Positions 1 to 6,305 of a stretch of DNA of 7,543 bases are shown here, piece by piece (the first letter of the stretch is position 1; each line of letters begins with the position of its first letter). The notes beneath the pieces were generated by a model that made no database searches, had not been told where the DNA came from, and saw only the letters and a program-made list of their open reading frames with translations. This DNA comes from Thermoleophilaceae bacterium (lineage in GTDB: Bacteria; Actinomycetota; Thermoleophilia; Solirubrobacterales; Thermoleophilaceae). The stretch is from contig JACCTJ010000217.1 in NCBI GenBank assembly GCA_013812485.1, positions 1-7,543 on the forward strand, in the 5' to 3' direction. The position numbers and the translations under genes were made by a program.

Positions 1-537
1 TCGATCGTCGACATCAAGGGGGAGCCGTACTCCCTGCGAGAAGCCCTGCGCGACAAGAGCTACGACAAGCAGAGCCTCGTCATCGGCATCTTCATGACGT
101 TCTTCGACGTTCACGTCAACCGCGTGCCCTACGCTGGGCGGCTCTCCTACAGGCAGCTCGATCCGATCGACACGCTCAACCACCCGATGCTCGAGGTGGA
201 GGAGAACATTCTCCAGGACCTCCGCGTTTTGCCTTCCAGGGCGGAGTACCTGCGCCACAACCAGCGGATGGTCAACCGCATCAGCGCCCCGGAATTCGAG
301 GATCCGTATCACATCCTCCAGATCGCCGACTACGACGTCGACTCGATCACGCCGTTCGAGCTCAAGCAGAACCAGCCTTGCCTGCAGGGCCAACGCTTCT
401 CGCAGATCCGCTACGGCTCGCAAGTCGACCTGATCATCCCGCTCTCCGAGCGCTGGGAGCTCACTCCGACCCAGACGGTCCACACCCACGTCGAGGCGGG
501 CATCGACCCACTCGTCGCGGTTCGCCCGAAGCAGTAA
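1..537 (+). CDS. Phosphatidylserine decarboxylase-family protein, 5' partial
   Basis: The frame is open from the first base, so the gene begins outside the window. The first in-frame Met (base 94) lies inside a conserved strand and is probably not the start. The visible 178 residues match the C-terminal part of pyruvoyl-dependent phosphatidylserine decarboxylases, which make phosphatidylethanolamine at the membrane. The segment FFDVHVNRVP (100-129) carries the conserved His (112-114). GQRFSQIRYGSQVDLIIP (388-441) holds the Gly-Ser pair (415-420) where these proenzymes cleave themselves to form the pyruvoyl group. The final segment, with a TVHTHVEAG stretch, fits the end of the family. It is atypical: the Glu-Asn-Glu-Arg-like motif usual in the middle is not evident, and the usual QIAG..ARRI segment reads QIADYDVDSI. 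Processing looks possible, but the substrate may not be phosphatidylserine. It is probably co-transcribed with the amidinotransferase-like gene 31 bases downstream. Confidence 0.82.
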   Translation, partial: SIVDIKGEPYSLREALRDKSYDKQSLVIGIFMTFFDVHVNRVPYAGRLSYRQLDPIDTLNHPMLEVEENILQDLRVLPSRAEYLRHNQRMVNRISAPEFEDPYHILQIADYDVDSITPFELKQNQPCLQGQRFSQIRYGSQVDLIIPLSERWELTPTQTVHTHVEAGIDPLVAVRPKQ

Positions 538-554
538 CGAACTACGTCAACCAC

Positions 555-560
555 GAGGAG
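555..560 (+). promoter_or_regulatory. Ribosome binding site of the amidinotransferase-like gene
   Basis: GAGGAG lies 8 bases before the ATG at 569, a near-ideal Shine-Dalgarno position. It fixes that ATG as the start, although the first 30 or so residues of the protein look low in complexity. It sits in the short gap after the decarboxylase stop codon, so the two genes are probably one transcript. Confidence 0.7.
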
Positions 561-568
561 CTACCGAA

Positions 569-1546
569 ATGACCCTACATGAACCGATTCTTGAGGGGCG
601 TGAAGCACCGCACGTCCAGCCGACCGCGCGCCCCCGGACGCCGACCGAGTTACAGCGCCCGGCCTTCCTCGTGAACTTCCCCTTCTCCTACTCGACCGAG
701 GTGGCGAACAACGCCTGGATGACCGACGTCGCCGATGAGGAGCGCGAGCCGGACGCAAAGCGGGCGATGACCCAGTTCCTCAGCCTGTACTCCTTCCTCG
801 CCTCCGAGGGGCTCGTCTACCTCCTGCCGACTCCGCGCCTCGAAGACCTCCAGGACCTCGTCTTCACCGCCAACCTCGGCATCGTCTTGGAGCACCTCGA
901 CCCGAGCCCGGTGGTGGTCTCGAACTTCACCTCCGCGCCGCGGCGAGGCGAGTCCGAGGTCGGGTTGCCGTTCTTCGGGTCGATGGGCTATGAGGTACGC
1001 TTCGCGCCCCACTGCTTTGAGGGCGAGGCCGACCTCAAGCACCTTCACGACAACGTCTACGTCGGAGGCTATGGCCTGCGTTCGGAGCGAGAGAGCTACG
1101 AGTGGATGGAGCGCGAGTTCGACATGGAGATCGTCAAGGTTCGTGAGACCGATCCCTACCTCTACCACCTCGACTGCACGATCTTCCCGCTGACCCGCGA
1201 AGACACGCTCGTCTGCACCGAGATGTTCGAGCGCGAGGAGGTCGCCGAGCTCGAGCGCCACACAAACGTCGTCGACGTCGGCGTGGACGAGTGCTACTCC
1301 GGCATCTGCAACTCCGTGCGCCTGTCGAACACCATCCTCAACGGCTCGAGCCTGCACGACCTGACCGCCGGGAGCGAGGACTACAACTATGAGGTCAAGA
1401 AGAACCGCCGGCTCGAGGACATCGCGGTCGAGCACGCCATGGAGGTGTCGTACTTCGATCTCGGCGAGTACATGAAGGGCGGAGCTCTACTCTCCTGCAT
1501 GGTGATGCACCTGAACCGCTACTCCTACGCCTTCCGGCTTGTCTGA
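569..1546 (+). CDS. Amidinotransferase / dimethylarginine dimethylaminohydrolase-family protein
   Basis: This 325-residue protein belongs to the guanidino-group-modifying (pentein-fold) superfamily, which includes dimethylargininases, arginine deiminases and arginine:glycine amidinotransferases. Visible signatures in order are DLVFTANLG (96-104, usually D.VFTANAG), FEGEAD (150-155) with its acidic residues, GYGLRSE (167-173), YHLDC (199-203) with the catalytic-type His200, and GGALLSCM (304-311) with Cys310 as the likely nucleophile. These enzymes attack a guanidinium carbon through Cys, and either release an amine (hydrolase) or pass the amidino group to another amine (transferase). The sequence does not say which. 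The first 30 residues are polar and Pro/Arg-rich with no signal peptide, so the protein should be cytoplasmic. Family members usually have HLDT or HMDT where this has HLDC. The position after a decarboxylase-type gene suggests a shared pathway, but that is inference. Family assignment is firm; substrate is unknown. Confidence 0.85.
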   Translation: MTLHEPILEGREAPHVQPTARPRTPTELQRPAFLVNFPFSYSTEVANNAWMTDVADEEREPDAKRAMTQFLSLYSFLASEGLVYLLPTPRLEDLQDLVFTANLGIVLEHLDPSPVVVSNFTSAPRRGESEVGLPFFGSMGYEVRFAPHCFEGEADLKHLHDNVYVGGYGLRSERESYEWMEREFDMEIVKVRETDPYLYHLDCTIFPLTREDTLVCTEMFEREEVAELERHTNVVDVGVDECYSGICNSVRLSNTILNGSSLHDLTAGSEDYNYEVKKNRRLEDIAVEHAMEVSYFDLGEYMKGGALLSCMVMHLNRYSYAFRLV

Positions 1547-1553
1547 GCGGCGA

Positions 1554-1583
1554 GGCTGACACCGCCCCGCCGGGGCGTCGGCC
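1554..1583 (+). terminator. GC-rich hairpin after the amidinotransferase-like gene
   Basis: GGCTGAC (1554-1560) pairs with GTCGGCC (1577-1583) with one G-U pair. GCCCC (1564-1568) pairs with GGGGC (1572-1576). The loop is GCC and the three bases ACC bulge out. It begins 8 bases after the TGA at 1544-1546. There is no run of T after it, so it is not a classic intrinsic terminator, but T-poor hairpins after stop codons are common in high-GC actinobacteria. It could separate the upstream operon from the exporter gene or stabilise the upstream mRNA. Confidence 0.4.
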
Positions 1584-1586
1584 GCG

Positions 1587-1592
1587 TACCCT
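1587..1592 (+). promoter_or_regulatory. Possible -10 element for the MATE gene
   Basis: TACCCT fits the TANNNT form of an actinobacterial -10 box and lies 16 bases before the only usable start codon (GTG at 1609). Transcription starting about 7 bases downstream would leave a leader of roughly ten bases or fewer. That agrees with the absence of a Shine-Dalgarno sequence there. I see no convincing -35 box, since the expected region is inside the GC-rich hairpin. Confidence 0.3.
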
Positions 1593-1608
1593 AGGCCCCT
1601 CGGTCTGG

Positions 1609-2907
1609 GTGATCGCGGTTCCGCTTCTCTTCGCCGAGGTCGGCGAGACGCTCATCCAATTCACCGACACCGCCCTGCTCGGCCGGGTGGGCCGGGCCGA
1701 GCTCGCCGCGATCGGACCGATCGACGCGGTCCTTGACGCCGCCATCGTTCCCGCGGTCGGGCTCGTGGAGGCGATGCAGATCCTCGTGGCCAGACGCGTC
1801 GGCCAGGGGCGCGACGGCGCGGTCGGGGAGACCTTCGGCCGCGCCCTGGCCGCCGTGGGCCTGATCGCGGTCGCGGTCGCGGTCGCTCTCCGGCTCGCGG
1901 CCGGGCCGGTCGCCGAGCTGGTCATCAGCTCAGCGGAGGTGGCGAGGTCGATCGAAGACTTCTTTCGGTTCGGCTCCTGGGGCGTGATCTTCCTCGCGCT
2001 CAACCTCGCCTACAGCTCGTTATGGGTGGGCCTCGGCAGACCGAGGCTGCTCGTCGGCGCGACGATCGTGCTCGTCGTGACGAACCTCGCTCTGAGCATC
2101 GTCTTGATCTTCGGTCCGCTGGGCCTCCCCGCCTTGGGTATCGAAGGAGCGGGGATGGGGTTTCTCGGCGCGGAGCTCGCCGCCTTTGCCTTCCTGAGCG
2201 TGCAGACCGCCCGTCGGCTGGACGTCGGAGGGATCAGGCTCGCCGGCCGGGGCCAGGAAGCAGACGCGTCGACCGGCCGGATGGTGCGCCTGGGCACGCC
2301 GATCGGCCTACAGGCCCTTGTCGAGGCGGGGCGCTGGGTGGCCTTCTTCTTGATCATCGAGCGTCTCGGAGAGGATGCGCTCGCCGCGTCGAGCCTGGTC
2401 TTCGCGTGCTTCGTCGTCTTCCTGATCCCGTCTCAGGCCTTCGCGGAGACGGTTTACACGATGATCTCGGCATCGCTCGGTCGGGGGATCGGTGAACGCC
2501 TCGCCCCACTCGTGCGCGCCGTCGCCTGGCGTGCCCTTGTCGCGACGCTCCCTCTGCTGGCGATGGCCGTGCTCCTCCCTGACGTGGTCCTCTCGCTCTT
2601 CACCGACGACCAGCAACTCGTCTCCGGCGCGCGCTCCACCCTGATCGCCGTCGGGCTCGGGATGGTCGTCGTGGTGGCGGCCGAGGTCGGGGTGGGCGCG
2701 GTGTTCGGAACCGGCGACGCCGATGCCGGCTTCGTCATCGAACTGATCGTGAGCGGCGGACTCGTGACGTCGGCCGCGCTGGCGGCTCTGGTCCTGGATC
2801 TGGAGCTCTTCTACGTATGGCTCTCGCTGCCGGTCGCCGCGGGCGTGGGGTTCGCCGCGTCCGTCGCCTGGCTGCGCTCGGGACGCTGGCGTCGGGTTGC
2901 CGTCTGA
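1609..2907 (+). CDS. MATE family efflux transporter
   Basis: This is a 432-residue, very hydrophobic protein of the MATE (MatE/DinF-type) cation antiporter family. Such proteins export drugs or metabolites across the cytoplasmic membrane in exchange for H+ or Na+. Residues 3-36 match the family's first helix and loop (VPLLFAEVGE, then TDTALLGRVG). GLGRPRLLVG (141-150), the stretch around NLALSIVLIFGPLG (159-172) and LGIEGAG (176-182) are typical of the first half. A polar loop near 203-227 joins it to the second half, where PIGLQALVEAGRW (231-243) and GTGDADAGF (367-375) echo those positions. About twelve membrane segments are expected. GTG at 1609 is the only standard start codon in frame. 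It puts the first helix at residue 1, while the untranslated in-frame codons before it (RRPRTLGPSVW) look like a normal cytoplasmic N-terminus, so the true N-terminus is uncertain. Substrate cannot be read from the sequence. It may export a product of the upstream pair. Confidence 0.88.
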   Translation: MIAVPLLFAEVGETLIQFTDTALLGRVGRAELAAIGPIDAVLDAAIVPAVGLVEAMQILVARRVGQGRDGAVGETFGRALAAVGLIAVAVAVALRLAAGPVAELVISSAEVARSIEDFFRFGSWGVIFLALNLAYSSLWVGLGRPRLLVGATIVLVVTNLALSIVLIFGPLGLPALGIEGAGMGFLGAELAAFAFLSVQTARRLDVGGIRLAGRGQEADASTGRMVRLGTPIGLQALVEAGRWVAFFLIIERLGEDALAASSLVFACFVVFLIPSQAFAETVYTMISASLGRGIGERLAPLVRAVAWRALVATLPLLAMAVLLPDVVLSLFTDDQQLVSGARSTLIAVGLGMVVVVAAEVGVGAVFGTGDADAGFVIELIVSGGLVTSAALAALVLDLELFYVWLSLPVAAGVGFAASVAWLRSGRWRRVAV

Positions 2908-2913
2908 CCACGC

Positions 2914-2962
2914 GCGAAGCGCCCGACGGCGCCGGCACCGATTTGACGCCGTGCGAAGCGCC
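2914..2962. repeat. Pair of GCGAAGCGCC direct repeats
   Basis: GCGAAGCGCC occurs at 2914-2923 and again at 2953-2962, 39 bases apart, just after the MATE stop codon. Each copy contains GCGAAGCGC, which can fold on itself, and CGGCG/CGCCG segments between them can also pair. They could be part of a transcript-end structure or simple GC-rich coincidence. Confidence 0.3.
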
Positions 2963-2970
2963 GATACGGG
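2943..2970 (+). promoter_or_regulatory. Possible promoter of the trehalose operon
   Basis: TTGACG (2943-2948) is a good -35 hexamer and stands out in this GC-rich gap. With a 16-base spacer the -10 position is TACGGG (2965-2970), which is poor because the conserved final T is missing. A promoter is expected somewhere in 2908-3069, since the three downstream genes overlap one another and the gap is 162 bases. The exact site is uncertain. Confidence 0.2.
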
Positions 2971-3010
2971 GGAGCGCACCGCCCGGCGGCGTTCCCCACC
3001 CGATGAGCGC

Positions 3011-3043
3011 TGACGTTCTCGCCGAGCCGGTGACGTTCCCGCC
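3011..3043. repeat. 20-base-spaced direct repeat upstream of otsB, possible operator
   Basis: TGACGTTCTCGCC (3011-3023) and TGACGTTCCCGCC (3031-3043) differ at one base and start exactly 20 bases apart, about two helical turns. Both lie in the non-coding gap 27 to 59 bases before the otsB start. Direct repeats on one face of the helix are a common arrangement for response-regulator or other activator/repressor binding, but no regulator is encoded in the window. Confidence 0.35.
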
Positions 3044-3054
3044 TCGAGCATCAC

Positions 3055-3062
3055 GGGAAGGG
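3055..3062 (+). promoter_or_regulatory. Ribosome binding site of otsB
   Basis: GGGAAGGG ends 7 bases before the ATG at 3070 and supports that start for otsB. It argues against the earlier ATG at 3003, which has no such sequence close to it and is not in frame with otsB. Confidence 0.6.
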
Positions 3063-3069
3063 TCGAGAC

Positions 3070-3882
3070 ATGGACGCGAGCATCAAGGACCTGCCCGACG
3101 CCCTGGCGGCGAAGGCCGGGCTCGAGGAGGCCATGGGCGGCAGGCGCCCGGCGGTGTTCCTGGACTACGACGGCGTCCTCACCCCGATCGTCGACCGCCC
3201 AGAGGACGCGCGCATCTCCGCCGCGATGGGCGACGCCGTGCGGGGGCTGGCCCGGCGGACCACGGTTTGCGTGGTGAGCGGCCGCGATCGGCCCGTCGTG
3301 CAGGACCTCATGGGCATCGACGACCTGGTGGTGGCGGGCAGCCACGGGTTCGACATCTGGAGCCCCGAGGCGGGCACCTTCGAGCACGAGGCCGCCAGCG
3401 GGTCGGAGGAGCTCGTCGAGCAGGTCACCGCCCAGCTGCGCGAGGAGGTCGGCGGCGTCGAGGGCGCGCTCGTCGAGCCCAAGCGGTTCTCGGTGGCGGT
3501 CCACTACCGGCTCGCGGAGCCCGAGGGGTGCGAGCGGATCGCCCGGGTCGTGGACGCGCTGCTGGCCGAGCGGCCCGACGAGCTCAAGATGACCCCGGGC
3601 AAGATGGTCTACGAGCTGCAGCCCAAGCTCGACTGGGACAAGGGCAAGGCCGTGCTCTACCTCATCGACACCCTCGGCCTGGACCTCGCGGAGGTCGTGC
3701 CCCTCTACCTCGGCGACGATCACACGGATGAGCACGCGTTCGGTGCCCTCCGGGGCAAGGGGATCGGCATCTTCGTGGGCTGCGCTGAGGACCCCGAGGT
3801 CGCCGGGCGGACGACCGCCGCGGACTACGTGCTGGCTTCGACCGAAGAGGTGGAGCGATTCCTCGATAGGCTGGCGCGATGA
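3070..3882 (+). CDS. otsB: Trehalose-6-phosphate phosphatase (OtsB)
   Basis: This cytoplasmic HAD-superfamily enzyme of 270 residues removes phosphate from trehalose-6-phosphate to give trehalose. All core motifs are present: FLDYDGVLTPI (30-40) with nucleophile Asp32 and acid/base Asp34; VVSGRDR (68-74) with the phosphate-binding Ser70; SHGFD (91-95), which matches the GxHG region of the family; PGKMVYELQP (176-185) followed by WDKGKAV (189-195) with Lys191; and GDDHTDEHAF (215-224), which binds Mg. Length is normal for a stand-alone OtsB. The small cap domain occupies roughly residues 105-185. It is the first gene of a three-gene unit: its TGA overlaps the ATG of the GH65 gene (ATGA at 3879-3882). 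No otsA is visible, so trehalose-6-phosphate must be made elsewhere. In mycobacterial OtsB1 the equivalent domain is fused to GH65 and HAD mutase modules. All catalytic residues are intact here, so activity is likely. Confidence 0.92.
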   Translation: MDASIKDLPDALAAKAGLEEAMGGRRPAVFLDYDGVLTPIVDRPEDARISAAMGDAVRGLARRTTVCVVSGRDRPVVQDLMGIDDLVVAGSHGFDIWSPEAGTFEHEAASGSEELVEQVTAQLREEVGGVEGALVEPKRFSVAVHYRLAEPEGCERIARVVDALLAERPDELKMTPGKMVYELQPKLDWDKGKAVLYLIDTLGLDLAEVVPLYLGDDHTDEHAFGALRGKGIGIFVGCAEDPEVAGRTTAADYVLASTEEVERFLDRLAR

Positions 3883-6305
3883 GCGACGCGAGGCTCGCCT
3901 ACGACGCCTTCACCTCCGAAGAGGAGGGGCTGCGCGAGGCCCTCACCTCCACGGGCAACGGCTACTTCTGCAGCCGAGGCGCGGCGGAGTGGGAGGACGC
4001 CGACGACGTCCACTACCCCGGGACCTACTGCCACGGGGGCTATAACCGCGAGACGACGATCATGGGCGGGCGGCCCGTCCTCAACGAGGATCTGGTCAAC
4101 CTCCCGAACTGGCTCGTAATCAAGCTGCGCATCGAGGGCGAGGACGCGGTGCGCCTCGACAACGTCGAGGTCCTCGAGTATCACCACTCCTTCGACGCCC
4201 GCATCGCCGTCGTGTCCCGCACGCTGCGCTTCCGCGACCGGGGCGACCGCGAGACCACGCTGCGCACCCGCCGGTTCGTGAGCATGGCCCATATGCACCA
4301 GGCGGCGATCGAGTGGACGATCACGCCCGAGAACTGGTCGGGGCGCCTCGAGGTCGTCTCCGCGATCGACGGCCGGGTGACGAACAGCGGCGTCGCGCGC
4401 TACCGGGCGTTCGCGGGCCGCCACCTCGACCCCGTCTCCCCCCGGACCTTCGGGCCTGAGGTCATCGCCCTGAAGGTCAAGGCGCGCCAGTCGGACATGT
4501 TCGTGGCCGAGGCGGCCCGGACCCGGATGTTCCACGGCACCGAGCAGCTCTCCCCCGAGCGCAGCCTCTACCAGATGGAGGACTACATCCAGCAGGTGCT
4601 GGCCGTCGACGTCCGCGCGGGCGAGGCGGTCCGTACCGAGAAGATCGTCGCCTTCTACACCTCGCGCGACCGGGCCATCAACGAACCGCTGGGCAACGCC
4701 GGCACCTCAGCCGCCCGCTACCCGGACTTCTCGACCGCCCTCTCCCGCCACGAGCAGGCCTGGGAGGAGGTGTGGCGCCAGTGCGACGTCGTCGTCCCCG
4801 GTGACGAGCGCGTGCAGCTGCTCCTGCGACTGCACATCTCGCACATACTCCAGGTCTGCTCACGGCACACCTCCGAGCACGACGCGGGCGTCCCCGCCCG
4901 CGGCCTGAACGGCGAGGCGTACCGCGGGCACGTGTTCTGGGACGAGCTGTACGTGTATCCGTTCCTGAACTTCCGGGTGCCGGCGATCACCCGGGGTCTG
5001 CTGCGCTACCGCTACCGCCGGCTGGGCGAGGCCCGGGCCGCGGCCGCGGCGCACGGCTGGCGGGGCGCGATGTTCCCCTGGCAGAGCGGGTCGGACGGGA
5101 CGGAGGAGACGCAGGTCGTCCACCTGAACCCGCTCTCGGGAGTGTGGGAGCCCGACCTGTCCCACAACCAGCGCCACGTCAACGCGGCGATCTTCTACAA
5201 CATCTGGCACTACTTCCAGGCCACCGGCGACCTCGAGTTCATCCGCGACAACGGGGCCGAGATGATGCTCGAGATCGCGCGCTTCTGGGCCTCGATCGTC
5301 CGGTTCGACCCCGAGCGCGAGCGCTACGTCATCGACGGCGTCATGGGCCCCGACGAGTTCCACGAGAAGTACCCCGACTCCCCTCCCGAGCCTGGCGGCG
5401 TGAACAACAACGCGTACACGAACGTCATGGCGGCCTGGATCGCCGAGACAGCGATCACCGTCCTGGGCCTGCTCCCCGAGGCCCAGCGCAACGCCCTGCG
5501 CCGCCGGCTCGGGCTCATCGACGAGGAGCTCACGACCTGGCGGGCGATGAGCGAGAAGATGTTCGTCCCGTTCCACGCCGACGGCGTCATCAGTCAGTTC
5601 GAGGGCTACGAGGACCTCGAGGAGCTCGACTGGGACGCCTACCGCGAGAAGTACGGGAACATCCAGCGGCTGGATCGCATCCTGCGCTCCGAGGGCGACG
5701 ACCCCGACCGCTACAAGCTGGCCAAGCAGGCCGACACGGTCATGCTGTTCTTCCTGTTTCCCGAGCAGGTGCTGGAGCGGCTGTTCGCCAAGCTCGGCTA
5801 CGAGTGCGGGCCGGACACCGCTCAGCGGACCATCGACTATTACGACCAGCGCACCTCGCACGGCTCGACGCTGAGCCTCGTCGTCCACGCGGCGGTCCTC
5901 GCCGGCCTGAATCCCGAGGAGTCCTGGGAGCGCTTCCTGGCCGCGCTGGAGAGCGACGTGGGAGACGTACAGGGCGGCACGACAGAGGAGGGCATCCACC
6001 TGGGCGTGATGGCCGGGACGCTCGACCTCATCCAGCGCAGCTACGCGGGGACCGAGATCCGCGAGGATGTCCTGCACTTCCAGCCGCGCCAGCGCCAGCG
6101 CCTCGACGGCCTGACGTTCCCCATGCGCTTTCGGGGAACGCCCATGCAGGTGTCGCTCGGCGACGGCCAGCTGACCGTCGTGGCCGACACGGAGGGCTCG
6201 AGCCGCCCGATCCGAGTGGGGGTCGGCGACGAGGTCGTCGAGCTGTCCGCGGGTGACCGCCACACCTTCGCCCTGGCACCGGACACGGCGGCCTCGACGC
6301 GATGA
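3879..6305 (+). CDS. Glycoside hydrolase family 65 phosphorylase (trehalose/maltose/kojibiose phosphorylase type)
   Basis: This is an 808-residue cytoplasmic protein with the full GH65 layout: an N-terminal beta-sandwich (about 1-290), a linker, an (alpha/alpha)6-barrel (about 310-725) and a short C-terminal beta-domain (about 730-800). Motifs seen are GNGYF (26-30), GEAYRGHVFWDELYVYP (345-361), FPWQSGSDGTEE (399-410), VMGPDEFHE (488-496) with general acid Glu493, VNNNAYTN (508-515), KQAD (616-619), SHGSTLS (660-666) and GTTEEGIHLGVMAGT (700-714). The HGS and GTT.EGIH segments are phosphate-binding in GH65 phosphorylases, which favours phosphorolysis over hydrolysis. Such enzymes invert, giving beta-glucose-1-phosphate plus the released sugar. 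Trehalose is the most economical substrate because otsB precedes it and a beta-phosphoglucomutase-like gene follows. The Trp-Gln in FPWQ and the LNPLSGVWEPDLSHNQRH stretch (416-433) are, as I recall, shared with actinobacterial proteins such as mycobacterial Rv3401, whose substrate is unsettled. ATGA overlaps at both ends imply coupled translation. Confidence 0.9.
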   Translation: MSDARLAYDAFTSEEEGLREALTSTGNGYFCSRGAAEWEDADDVHYPGTYCHGGYNRETTIMGGRPVLNEDLVNLPNWLVIKLRIEGEDAVRLDNVEVLEYHHSFDARIAVVSRTLRFRDRGDRETTLRTRRFVSMAHMHQAAIEWTITPENWSGRLEVVSAIDGRVTNSGVARYRAFAGRHLDPVSPRTFGPEVIALKVKARQSDMFVAEAARTRMFHGTEQLSPERSLYQMEDYIQQVLAVDVRAGEAVRTEKIVAFYTSRDRAINEPLGNAGTSAARYPDFSTALSRHEQAWEEVWRQCDVVVPGDERVQLLLRLHISHILQVCSRHTSEHDAGVPARGLNGEAYRGHVFWDELYVYPFLNFRVPAITRGLLRYRYRRLGEARAAAAAHGWRGAMFPWQSGSDGTEETQVVHLNPLSGVWEPDLSHNQRHVNAAIFYNIWHYFQATGDLEFIRDNGAEMMLEIARFWASIVRFDPERERYVIDGVMGPDEFHEKYPDSPPEPGGVNNNAYTNVMAAWIAETAITVLGLLPEAQRNALRRRLGLIDEELTTWRAMSEKMFVPFHADGVISQFEGYEDLEELDWDAYREKYGNIQRLDRILRSEGDDPDRYKLAKQADTVMLFFLFPEQVLERLFAKLGYECGPDTAQRTIDYYDQRTSHGSTLSLVVHAAVLAGLNPEESWERFLAALESDVGDVQGGTTEEGIHLGVMAGTLDLIQRSYAGTEIREDVLHFQPRQRQRLDGLTFPMRFRGTPMQVSLGDGQLTVVADTEGSSRPIRVGVGDEVVELSAGDRHTFALAPDTAASTR

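Noticed and set aside
94..96. ATG at 94 as the start of the decarboxylase-like gene
   Set aside because: The frame is open to base 1 and the codons before it read as protein. The Met is inside the conserved strand leading to DVHVNR, so the start is outside the window.
292..305. Adjacent GAATTC and GGATCC restriction sites resembling a vector polylinker
   Set aside because: They lie in frame inside the decarboxylase-like gene, reading EFEDP, with normal coding sequence on both sides. This is coincidence, not vector sequence.
650..1435. Minus-strand ORF of 261 codons opposite the amidinotransferase-like gene
   Set aside because: It is complementary to a gene whose motifs are clear and shows only repetitive Val/Leu/Asp/Glu composition from the reversed codons.
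1854..1886. Short tandem GCGGTC repeats in the MATE gene
   Set aside because: They encode an Ala/Val run in a membrane helix (AVAVAVAL), which is expected codon repetition in a hydrophobic segment.
3003..3005. ATG at 3003 as an upstream start for otsB
   Set aside because: It is not in the otsB frame and has no Shine-Dalgarno sequence, whereas ATG 3070 has GGGAAGGG at a good distance.
2308..3735. Minus-strand ORF of 475 codons spanning MATE, the gap and otsB
   Set aside because: It covers two well-supported + strand genes and the space between them, and its translation has no family features.
5144..6256. Plus-strand ORF of 370 codons in another frame inside the GH65 gene
   Set aside because: It is an Arg/Pro/Gly-rich low-complexity translation typical of an out-of-frame GC-rich gene, with no domain and no ribosome binding site.
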